Assembly (NCBI GenBank): GCA_026713505.1
Contig: JAPOOH010000398.1
Location: 1 to 7,380 of the forward strand
Length of the DNA stretch: 7,380 nucleotides
From: Chloroflexota bacterium
GTDB lineage: Bacteria > Chloroflexota > Dehalococcoidia > Lucifugimonadales > Australimonadaceae
Direction: 5' to 3'
Shown here: one piece after another, positions 1 to 4,600 of the stretch
How positions within the stretch are numbered: position 1 is the stretch's first letter
Layout of the letters: every line of letters starts with the position of its first letter
Made by a program: the position numbers and the translations under genes
The notes under the pieces: model-generated
What the model saw: the letters and a program-made list of their open reading frames with translations, nothing else
The model's database searches: none
What the model was told of the DNA's origin: nothing

Positions 1-48
1 CAGCGCCAGTTGGAGCTGGCGGGTGCTCTGGATGAGGTAGGTGGCCAT
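1..48 (-). CDS. Start of a minus-strand gene, product unknown (partial)
   Basis: Reading the minus strand, ATG at 48-46 opens a frame that stays open to the window edge (16 codons, MATYLIQSTRQLQLAL). A near-perfect Shine-Dalgarno, GGAGGTG, lies at 60-54, seven bases before the start. This makes the start convincing although the frame is far too short to identify. Directly upstream is a 27-codon ORF (51-134) whose stop is two bases from this start, so translation of the two is probably coupled. The SD also sits in the 3' arm of a hairpin (57-76), which suggests translational control. Function cannot be inferred from 16 residues. Confidence 0.6.
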   Translation of the reverse strand, partial: MATYLIQSTRQLQLAL

Positions 49-50
49 GG

Positions 51-134
51 CTACACCTCCCCGCACTGCCGGGGAGCGAAGCCCGGTGCATGGTCATGGA
101 GTCCTCGTGGGTCCGATGCGTGTCGTGCTAGCAT
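51..134 (-). CDS. 27-codon leader ORF upstream of the 1-48 gene
   Basis: Minus-strand ATG at 134-132 is preceded by GGAGGT at 147-142 with a 7-base spacer, an ideal ribosome binding site. The ORF encodes 27 residues (begins MLARHASDPRGL, ends APRQCGEV) and stops with TAG at 53-51, two bases before the next ATG. The peptide has no membrane segment or recognisable motif. Its last codons contain both arms of the hairpin at 57-76 and the SD of the downstream gene, so a ribosome translating it would melt the hairpin and expose that SD. This is the layout of a translational-coupling leader. Seen: the SD, the ORF and the hairpin. Inferred: the regulatory role. The peptide itself may have no function. 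Confidence 0.5.
   Translation of the reverse strand: MLARHASDPRGLHDHAPGFAPRQCGEV
57..76 (-). promoter_or_regulatory. SD-sequestering hairpin in front of the 1-48 gene
   Basis: In the minus-strand transcript CTCCCCG (76-70) pairs perfectly with CGGGGAG (63-57) across a 6-base loop. The 3' arm contains most of the GGGGAGG Shine-Dalgarno of the gene starting at 48. The hairpin lies wholly inside the leader ORF 51-134, so its opening should depend on translation of that ORF. The 7-bp all-perfect, mostly G:C stem is seen directly; the control function is inferred. Confidence 0.5.
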
Positions 135-300
135 GGGTCGTACCTCCTGTTGCGCCGGGCCGTTGCTGCCTCTGTCGCGCAGGAGCAGAGAGGCCGGGGG
201 AAGGGCGTTCCCCCGGCCTCTCGCTATCCCTGACGTTCCCCAGTGGGAACCCTTGCGTGGTGGCCGCCGCATCATGGGGCGGCAGCTCAGTGGGTCCGAT
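107..300 (-). repeat. 11-bp direct repeat GTGGGTCCGAT paired with two SD-like sites
   Basis: GTGGGTCCGAT occurs at 107-117 and again at 290-300. On the minus strand each copy lies just downstream of a strong SD-like site: GGAGGT at 147-142 for the first copy and GGAGGT at 318-313 for the second. The second SD precedes a two-codon ORF, ATG-CAC-TGA (308-300). The flanking sequence is not otherwise conserved. The arrangement may be the remnant of a duplicated leader region. Confidence 0.3.
188..222. promoter_or_regulatory. Strong 15-bp stem-loop, possible attenuator or terminator
   Basis: GAGAGGCCGGGGGAA (188-202) and TTCCCCCGGCCTCTC (208-222) are perfect inverted repeats with a 5-base loop. 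No T-run follows on either strand, so it is not a canonical intrinsic terminator. It lies upstream, in the minus-strand sense, of the leader ORF 51-134, where an attenuator or an RNA-stabilising stem would fit. A smaller stem, GTTCCC-CAGT-GGGAAC, is at 235-250. Confidence 0.5.
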
Positions 301-711
301 CAGTGCATCTGCACCTCCTCGCTCTTCTGCCCGCGCCCGGCATCCGGGGGCGGTAGGCGTGCTCGATGGCTGGTTGGCGAACGGACAGACGTCGCCACCG
401 GTGTGGATGCCGACGCGGAGACGGAGCGTTGTGGGAGTTGGGCGCCCGGCCTGGTCGGCGGTTCGAACGCGGAGCGGCCATGGCGGGAGACGCGTGGAAC
501 AGCCGGGACTCCTCGGTGAGGAACCTGCTGCCGCACGGGCATGACGAGGCCAAGCCTGGGCGTTGACAGCGCCGCAGACCGGCTCGTGCGTATGACCTCA
601 GCGGTGCGGGCTGTGCCGCAGGCGCGAGGCGTGGTCAGAGCGTTCGATGCACTCCGGCCGTGCTATGGAGAGACGAAGCGCAAGGCGCGCTCAGTCCCAG
701 GCGTCCCGGCG

Positions 712-899
712 GAAGGAGCGATCAACTTCGACCGGCAGACCGATGCCCAGCGGCTGAAGGAGCGACCAACCCCAACCGGCAGACGAGCTTCCGACTGCTG
801 ACAGGACCAACGTCAACTGCAACCGCCGGACCGGGCCAAGGGCGAAGCGTCAACTCCGTCGTTCCGGCCCGCGCTGCCTGCGGAGGACCAACGTCAAAC
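712..899 (+). repeat. Degenerate ~44-bp direct-repeat array
   Basis: Two adjacent 44-bp units, 712-755 and 756-799, both begin GAAGGAGCGAyCAAC and share CAAC-n4-ACCGGCAGAC. Further weaker units carry CAACTGCAACCGCCGGAC from 814, GCGTCAACTCCG from 847, and ACCAACGTCAAACC from 887. The CAAC cores are at about 723, 767, 814, 851 and 895, spaced 44, 47, 37 and 44. On the minus strand the repeats read as recurrent GTTGAC / GTTGGTCGCTCC boxes. The divergence is too high and the period too short for a CRISPR array. Iterons or clustered protein-binding sites are possible; this is inference. Confidence 0.45.
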
Positions 900-1078
900 C
901 CCGCGGCGGCAGCATTCCCTCTTGGGCGACCGTTCCGGTCGGACCCGTGCAACAGGGATCACGCACCCAGGTTTCTATGGCGGGAAGCCCTGGAAAAGCC
1001 AACAACTCGGTCATTATCACCGCCCGGCGCCGACGAGAAGAGGGGCTGCAGCACCCCATCGCGACATTGCGCCCGAAG

Positions 1079-1096
1079 TGTTCACAAGAGTGAACA
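1079..1096. promoter_or_regulatory. Perfect palindrome TGTTCAC-n4-GTGAACA, candidate operator
   Basis: TGTTCAC (1079-1085), AAGA, GTGAACA (1090-1096) form a perfect 18-bp dyad, 28 bases past the stop of the helix-turn-helix gene. The same TGTTCAC half-site recurs in the divergent promoter region at 2186-2192, 2193-2199 and 2381-2387. An operator for the neighbouring helix-turn-helix protein would explain this. A weak 7-bp hairpin ending the minus-strand operon is the alternative. Confidence 0.4.
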
Positions 1097-1124
1097 GCAC
1101 CCGGCGCCGCGCTCCAGTGCCCGC

Positions 1125-1973
1125 TCAGTCCCACCACAGCCCGAGGGTCAGCACGCGCCTCGCCTGTCGAAGCCGCTCCTGCCTGGCCCGCTCCCTCCGC
1201 GTGTTGAAGAGCGCCTTCCTGCGCCACGTGGTCTGCCCGTCGCGGTCGAAGCCGCGCAGTGGCCGCTTCTCCGGCGGCAGCGTCATCCCGTGGGTTTCGA
1301 GCAGCGCCATCTCGACCTCCAGCAGGCGCTCCTGCCCGGCCAGCCACGACAGCCCCTTGCCCCTGTGCGGGTGCACGTTCTTCAGCTCCCGCCACTCGAC
1401 GATCAGCGGCCAGGCGTCCCCGAACACCTCCTCGTCGTCGCCGGCAGGCTCGAGGGTCACGAGGTCGGGATACTCGCGCCGCCGCCTCGACCGCAACGGA
1501 GAGGGACCCCCCGTCCGCCTCGCACCGGCCTGCGCTTCGCCGGAGCCTTCGGCCCGAGCACCGGCCCCGGTCCCCTGGGCGGCATCCCTCCGCAGTGCTT
1601 CGATGCCGCCCTCGACGGCAACGAGCCGTCTGCGCAGCTCCTTGCCCAGCTCATCCTGCCCTTTCGCCAAAGCCGCATGGCCCCCTTCCAGCCCATCGAC
1701 CCGCGCCTCCAGCGCCTCGTTGCGTTGGCGCTGCCGCTCCGCCGCCGAGCCCGCTCCCTCCTGCAGCGCCCGCTCCAGGGCCTGACGCACCCGGCGTGAC
1801 AGCTGCCCGGTCTTCGCACTCGCGGTCACCGTCTGCGGGTCGATCTCCAGCACCCGCGCCGCGCCCTTGTACCCCTTCACCCGCACGAGCTCCTGCAACA
1901 GCGCCATGAGCCGCAGGTGGTGCAGGTACTCGACATCCCCGCTGCTCTCGATGCCGTGTTCAGTCGTCTTCAT
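1125..1973 (-). CDS. Helix-turn-helix / coiled-coil protein, probable regulator of the element
   Basis: A 282-residue protein starting at ATG 1973 with AAGGGGG seven bases upstream. Residues 14-32 form a helix (YLHHLRLMALLQELVRVKG). They are followed by a helix-turn-helix-like segment at about 34-62, GYKGAARVLEIDPQTV then a second helix, resembling DNA-binding domains in which a 'GAARxLgvdxxTV' motif reads DNA. Residues 78-132 are heptad-rich and charged (Glu/Arg/Leu), a likely dimerising coiled coil. Residues 133-166 are a low-complexity Gly/Ala/Ser/Arg linker. Residues 167-282 form a distinct basic C-terminal region with three Trp before a strongly Arg-rich tail ending in LWWD. It follows the small gene 1977-2192 by four bases and is divergent from the T4SS operon, so control of transfer genes is the natural inference. 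I do not recognise a named family for the C-terminal half. Confidence 0.8.
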   Translation of the reverse strand: MKTTEHGIESSGDVEYLHHLRLMALLQELVRVKGYKGAARVLEIDPQTVTASAKTGQLSRRVRQALERALQEGAGSAAERQRQRNEALEARVDGLEGGHAALAKGQDELGKELRRRLVAVEGGIEALRRDAAQGTGAGARAEGSGEAQAGARRTGGPSPLRSRRRREYPDLVTLEPAGDDEEVFGDAWPLIVEWRELKNVHPHRGKGLSWLAGQERLLEVEMALLETHGMTLPPEKRPLRGFDRDGQTTWRRKALFNTRRERARQERLRQARRVLTLGLWWD

Positions 1974-1976
1974 CGC

Positions 1977-2192
1977 TCATCCCCCTTGCTCCGGGTCCGG
2001 GCTCCGGTCCCGACCCGGCGTGAGCCCTGGCCCTGACCCCCCCTGCGGCCCCATGTCGTGCACCCCCACATCGACCGCCGTTTCTGCCCGTTTTTCCACC
2101 GCGGACGTTTTTCGGCGGAGGTGGGAAACAGCATCTCTCACCTCTGGCGATACCACTGGCATCCGGAACCCGCCCTTTCGAGAAGTGTTCAC
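1977..2192 (-). CDS. Small unknown protein, first gene of the regulator operon
   Basis: A 71-codon frame that stops three bases before the regulator's ATG, so the two are very likely co-transcribed and translationally coupled. GTG at 2192 has AGGA eight bases upstream; an alternative ATG at 2162 (MPVVSPEVRDAV...) has a weaker G-rich SD. The N-terminal half (about residues 11-42) is predicted helical and charged. The last 25 or so residues are Gly/Pro-rich and probably disordered. There is no transmembrane segment, no Cys and no recognised domain. The GTG start overlaps one copy of the TGTTCAC motif, so a factor binding there could repress this operon. It could also be a non-coding leader; the spacing to the next gene is the main evidence that it is real. 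Confidence 0.5.
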   Translation of the reverse strand: MNTSRKGGFRMPVVSPEVRDAVSHLRRKTSAVEKRAETAVDVGVHDMGPQGGSGPGLTPGRDRSPDPEQGG

Positions 2193-2199
2193 TGTTCAC
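2186..2199. promoter_or_regulatory. Tandem TGTTCAC TGTTCAC motif
   Basis: Two directly adjacent copies of TGTTCAC (2186-2192 and 2193-2199) overlap the proposed GTG start of the small minus-strand gene. They match the half-sites of the perfect palindrome at 1079-1096. They are probably binding sites for a local regulator; no experimental analogue is known to me. Confidence 0.4.
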
Positions 2200-2445
2200 G
2201 TCCTGTAGGGGGGCGCTCTGCCTTCGTACCAGGAGTGAAATCACGACTTCACCCGCTCCGTTACAGAACTCAGATCCCTGTACACCCCCAATACTGCGCG
2301 AAAGGGGCGAAAAATGTGCGGGCCTGTAGCCCCCCGCATCCGCGCGGGGCCCGAGGGCGGGTCTTCTTTCGCGCTCGATCTGTTCACACTCTTTCGCGTC
2401 GTCGCTGCGGCTCCGATACGCGCGGCAGAACGCACGGAGGTGAAC
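2193..2445. promoter_or_regulatory. Divergent intergenic region between regulator and T4SS operons
   Basis: About 250 bases separate the two divergent operons and must hold both promoters. Visible elements are an imperfect 18-bp dyad GTGAAATCACGACTTCAC (2235-2252); CGCGAAAG at 2297-2304 with inverted copies CTTTCGCG at 2366-2373 and 2391-2398; a stem CCCCGC-n6-GCGGGG (2332-2349); and TGTTCAC at 2381-2387. For the plus operon a weak -10-like GATACG (2415-2420) with TTTCGC (2392-2397) 17 bases upstream is the best promoter guess, but it is far from consensus. No convincing -35/-10 pair was found for the minus operon. An upstream in-frame extension of the 2446 gene is open from 2314, but I regard it as non-coding. 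Confidence 0.5.
2235..2252. promoter_or_regulatory. Imperfect dyad GTGAA-n8-TTCAC, candidate operator
   Basis: GTGAAATCACGACTTCAC pairs at seven of nine positions around its centre. Its GTGAA / TTCAC arms resemble the TGTTCAC / GTGAACA half-sites elsewhere in the window but with inverted order and different spacing. It sits about 43 bases upstream of the small minus-strand gene, a good place for an operator. Confidence 0.35.
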
Positions 2446-3036
2446 GTGTCCACGATGCGAAAGAGATTCCGGTTGGGGAGGCTCCTGCCGCTGGCATTCG
2501 TGCTGCTGCTGGCGGCGCTGACCGCGGCAACCGCATCGCTCACCGCGCAGGCCCAGGACGGCGGCGGCCTCAGCCTCGTCAACCACGACAGGGACTTCGT
2601 CGAGCGCAAGAAGGATGGGCGCTTCGTCGCCCGGCCCGTTTTCGACCGCCAGGTCTCCGCCATCCACTACGGCATCCGTCACCCTGAGACCGGCGACTGG
2701 ATGACCTCCATGTTCCGCGTCCAGTCCGCGGGCAACAAGCTTGCGGACGGCTGGGAATACTCCTGGAACTACCCCGTCGTGCCCCAGCAGCCGGACCTCT
2801 CAGCGGACGAGCCATTCCTGCTCGTGATCGTCGCCGTGCATGGCGGGGACCACCACACATTCAATGCCGTGATCCCCATCTATCAGCCCACGAGCCTGTG
2901 GGACCGCGTGCTCGCCGCTCTCGATCCGAACCGGCTGGCCCGCGCATTCGCCCGGTGGATCGTCGAGGGCATCCATGGGGCGCTCTGCGGCATCGTGGAA
3001 CGGATATCGGGCACTGATGCCTGCGGTGGGGGATAG
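2446..3036 (+). CDS. Exported protein of unknown function, first gene of the T4SS operon
   Basis: The GTG start at 2446 is chosen because GGAGG (2436-2440) lies five bases upstream; an ATG three codons later is too far from the SD. The 196-residue product has a classic signal peptide: basic MRKRFRLGR, a hydrophobic core at about residues 12-30, and likely cleavage after TAQA (about residue 36). The exported part has two regions. Residues 40-147 look beta-rich, with many aromatic residues (YSWNYPVV, FLLVIVAVHGGDHHTF). Residues 150-190 are amphipathic helices with two Cys, CGIVERISGTDAC. The C-terminal helix resembles the short amphipathic segment often found at the start of TrbL/VirB6-like proteins, and the next gene is exactly such a protein, six bases away. 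I do not recognise the family. It is probably a surface or envelope component of the mating apparatus, by context only. Confidence 0.75.
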   Translation: MSTMRKRFRLGRLLPLAFVLLLAALTAATASLTAQAQDGGGLSLVNHDRDFVERKKDGRFVARPVFDRQVSAIHYGIRHPETGDWMTSMFRVQSAGNKLADGWEYSWNYPVVPQQPDLSADEPFLLVIVAVHGGDHHTFNAVIPIYQPTSLWDRVLAALDPNRLARAFARWIVEGIHGALCGIVERISGTDACGGG

Positions 3037-3042
3037 CCTCCC

Positions 3043-4122
3043 ATGGAAGACGTTCTCACCGGCACCCCCGCCGCGCTCACCCACGCGCACCCCATCGTCC
3101 TGCAGGCATGGGCGACGGTCTGGGCCGTCACCTCAGGCGCTCTCGTCGTCATCATCGGCTGGATCGGCCTCAGCCTGGTCGTCTCGGAGCATCTCGGCAG
3201 GCCGCAGGCAGGCTGGCGCGAGCTGGTGCCCCGGCTCGTGCTGGGGCTGGTCGCAGCCGCATCGTCGCTCTGGTGGTGCGCACTGGTCATCGACGCGGCC
3301 GACGCGATCTCCGGCTTTGTGGCCGCATCGCTCGGCTTCACGGCGGGAGACCTGCTCCGGGCATCGGTCGACACGCTGCTCACGGCGGTCCAGACCGGAA
3401 GCGCGGGAGTGGCCATCCTCATCGCCATCCTCTATCTCGTCTATGGCTTCTTCGTCCTCTATGTGCTCGTGCAGATGCTGCTGCGCATCGCACTGATCGA
3501 TCTGCTGCTGGCGCTCGCCCCCATCGCGCTGGGGCTCTGGATACTGCCGCACACCGCCGGATGGGGGCGCCATTGGCTGCGCCTGTTCATGACGGCGGTC
3601 TTCCAGCAGGCGATCCAGCTCATCGCGCTGTCGATGGGCTTCACGATGCTGAACGAGTTCGCGGCCATCGGGACGTTCGAGCCCGCCCAGGACCTGATCT
3701 GGAAGCTCATCCTCTCCGCCGCGTTCATCTATCTCGCCACGCGCGTGCCCTCGCTGCTCGGCAATGCGGGCACATTCGATGCGTGGCTCCACACGCTCTA
3801 CTTCGGCATGTCGCTGCCCGGCACGGCGATGCGGGCCGCGCGGTCGATAGGCCCGATGGTCGCGGGCGCGATGGGAGGGCCGGGCGGCGTGGCAGCCGGA
3901 GCGGCAGTGGCAGGCAGTGTGGCGGGTGCTGCGGGCGGCATCGGCAGCGCGGCAGCCGGCGCGATGTCGGGCGGCTCCGCGGCCGGGGTCTCCGCAGCCG
4001 GGAGCGCGGGCGCTGCATCGGCAGCATCCGCGGGGGGCATGGGGGCCGCGCGCTCCGCAGCCGATACGGCGACACCGCCGGGAGCGGGCGGAGCGGCAGC
4101 ACCGCGGAGCAGCAGCGAGTAA
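3043..4122 (+). CDS. trbL: TrbL/VirB6-like polytopic membrane protein of the T4SS
   Basis: A 359-residue inner-membrane protein. Hydrophobic segments are at about residues 22-48, 61-83, 119-147, 150-168, 180-202 and 217-233. After the last one comes TRVPSLLGNAGTFDAW and a long Ala/Gly/Ser-rich tail (about 265-359), as in TrbL/VirB6 channel proteins of monoderm conjugation systems. The start DVLTGTPAALTHAHPIVLQAW and the FxxAxxLIALSMGF-type helix fit the same family. It would form the membrane channel through which DNA or protein passes, working with the PrgI- and VirB4-like proteins downstream. The ATG at 3043 is six bases after the previous stop, with only a distant GGGGGA as SD, so translation is probably coupled. 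The tail is about a quarter of the protein and presumably flexible. Family assignment is by topology and recalled family pattern, not a search. Confidence 0.75.
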   Translation: MEDVLTGTPAALTHAHPIVLQAWATVWAVTSGALVVIIGWIGLSLVVSEHLGRPQAGWRELVPRLVLGLVAAASSLWWCALVIDAADAISGFVAASLGFTAGDLLRASVDTLLTAVQTGSAGVAILIAILYLVYGFFVLYVLVQMLLRIALIDLLLALAPIALGLWILPHTAGWGRHWLRLFMTAVFQQAIQLIALSMGFTMLNEFAAIGTFEPAQDLIWKLILSAAFIYLATRVPSLLGNAGTFDAWLHTLYFGMSLPGTAMRAARSIGPMVAGAMGGPGGVAAGAAVAGSVAGAAGGIGSAAAGAMSGGSAAGVSAAGSAGAASAASAGGMGAARSAADTATPPGAGGAAAPRSSSE

Positions 4123-4133
4123 CGACGGACACC

Positions 4134-4154
4134 GGCGCGGATGCGGTCCGCGCC
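4134..4154 (+). promoter_or_regulatory. Intercistronic 8-bp hairpin between trbL-like and pilin genes
   Basis: GGCGCGGA (4134-4141) and TCCGCGCC (4147-4154) pair perfectly over a five-base loop, 11 bases after the TrbL-like stop and 16 bases before the next SD. No T-run follows. It may protect or process the mRNA so that the pilin is made in greater amount than the channel protein, or act as a weak attenuator. Confidence 0.4.
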
Positions 4155-4170
4155 AACCCACCACTCATCA

Positions 4171-4217
4171 GGAGGAGGGAGAGCGATGTGCCAGTGATGC
4201 GAACGACAGGCCGATGA
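4171..4217 (+). promoter_or_regulatory. Strong SD followed by overlapping mini-ORFs upstream of the first pilin
   Basis: GGAGGAGGGA (4171-4180) is the strongest SD in this part of the operon. It sits five bases before ATG 4186, which encodes only Met-Cys-Gln then TGA (4195-4197). That stop overlaps ATG 4197 (six codons, MRTTGR, TGA at 4215-4217), which in turn overlaps ATG 4214. The last start is in frame with the pilin and would add 23 residues (MRTPVNDETGRRTPGNKK...). Ribosomes could therefore reach the pilin by successive termination-reinitiation. Alternatively the region is untranslated and the pilin starts at its own SD. Confidence 0.4.
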
Positions 4218-4282
4218 GAACACCCGTGAACGACGAGACCGGGCGGCGAACGCCCGGCAACAAGAAGAGGAGTGCGAACGGA

Positions 4283-4597
4283 ATGGAACAACTGACGCAG
4301 ACCATCTCGAACCTGGTGGGCATCCTGCTGGGGCTGGTGGGGGCCGTGGGCGTGGGCTTCTTCGTCTACGGCGCATACCTCTACCTCACAGCCAGTGGCG
4401 CGCCGCACCAGATGGAGCGCGGCAAGTCCGCCATGATGACTTCCATCGCGGGCATCGTGCTCGCCATGGTCGCCTACGGCGTCGTCGACCTCGTCATGAA
4501 CGCCGTCGTGGACCCCGCCGTCACACCGGGCGTGCCGGACCCCACAACCGGCGGGGCCGGGGCAGGCGAGAACGGCGGCACGGACGGAGGAGGATAA
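4283..4597 (+). CDS. VirB2-like pilin, first copy
   Basis: A 104-residue protein from ATG 4283, with GAGGAG (4267-4272) ten bases upstream. It has two hydrophobic helices at about residues 10-36 and 50-75 joined by a short polar loop, TASGAPHQMERGKSA. This pattern (helix, small/Gly loop with Pro and basic residues, helix) is typical of VirB2/TrbC-type T4SS pilins, the small subunits that form the pilus or a surface filament. After the second helix comes a Gly/Pro/Asp-rich tail (77-104). No cleavable signal is seen from this start; starting at 4214 would add a basic 23-residue leader, which some pilin precursors have. It lies between the channel gene and the PrgI-like gene, the expected neighbours. 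A small membrane protein of another kind cannot be excluded. Confidence 0.7.
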   Translation: MEQLTQTISNLVGILLGLVGAVGVGFFVYGAYLYLTASGAPHQMERGKSAMMTSIAGIVLAMVAYGVVDLVMNAVVDPAVTPGVPDPTTGGAGAGENGGTDGGG

Positions 4598-4600
4598 GCC

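Larger units (their letters stand above)
135..1124. other. Long stretch with no convincing protein gene
   Basis: About 1 kb lies between the leader ORF and the end of the helix-turn-helix gene. ORFs of up to about 180 codons exist on both strands, but they lack good ribosome binding sites, are mostly rich in Arg/Pro/Ala/Gly as expected for random GC-rich frames, and show no domain I recognise. An 80-codon minus frame (542-300) is the least bad but has no SD. What is visible: the stem-loop at 188-222, the repeat array at about 712-899, a small palindrome CGACCG-TTC-CGGTCG (927-941), the perfect palindrome at 1079-1096, and a TTGACA at 563-568 without a well-spaced -10 partner. It could be a control or transfer-related region; no origin motif is recognisable. 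Confidence 0.5.

Noticed and set aside
460..480. GGTTCGAAC resembling a tRNA T-arm (possible attachment site)
   Set aside because: The flanking bases do not form the required 5-bp T-stem and no acceptor, D-arm or anticodon arm can be built around it.
300..542. 80-codon minus-strand ORF ending in SEEVQMH
   Set aside because: No SD before its start, Arg/Pro/Ser-rich composition as expected from a random GC-rich frame, no recognisable motif.
563..596. TTGACA ... TATGAC promoter
   Set aside because: The spacer is 22 bases, too long for a standard promoter, and no convincing gene follows.
541..801. 86-codon plus-strand ORF over the repeat array
   Set aside because: The only SD-like sequence is too far from the start and half of the frame is made of the degenerate repeats; treated as non-coding.
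712..899. Possible CRISPR array
   Set aside because: The units are too diverged and the ~44-bp period leaves no room for a conserved repeat plus unique spacers; no cas gene is in the window.
660..1799. 379-codon plus-strand ORF
   Set aside because: It lies antisense to the well-supported 1125-1973 gene, has no SD, and reads as a Pro/Arg-rich shadow.
2314..2445. N-terminal extension of the exported protein from ATG 2314
   Set aside because: It would bury the signal peptide behind 44 residues, lacks an SD, and covers the regulatory repeats; GTG 2446 has a proper SD.
1960..2682. 240-codon minus-strand ORF spanning the divergent region
   Set aside because: It runs antisense into the signal-peptide gene at 2446 and conflicts with the better supported 1977-2192 frame.
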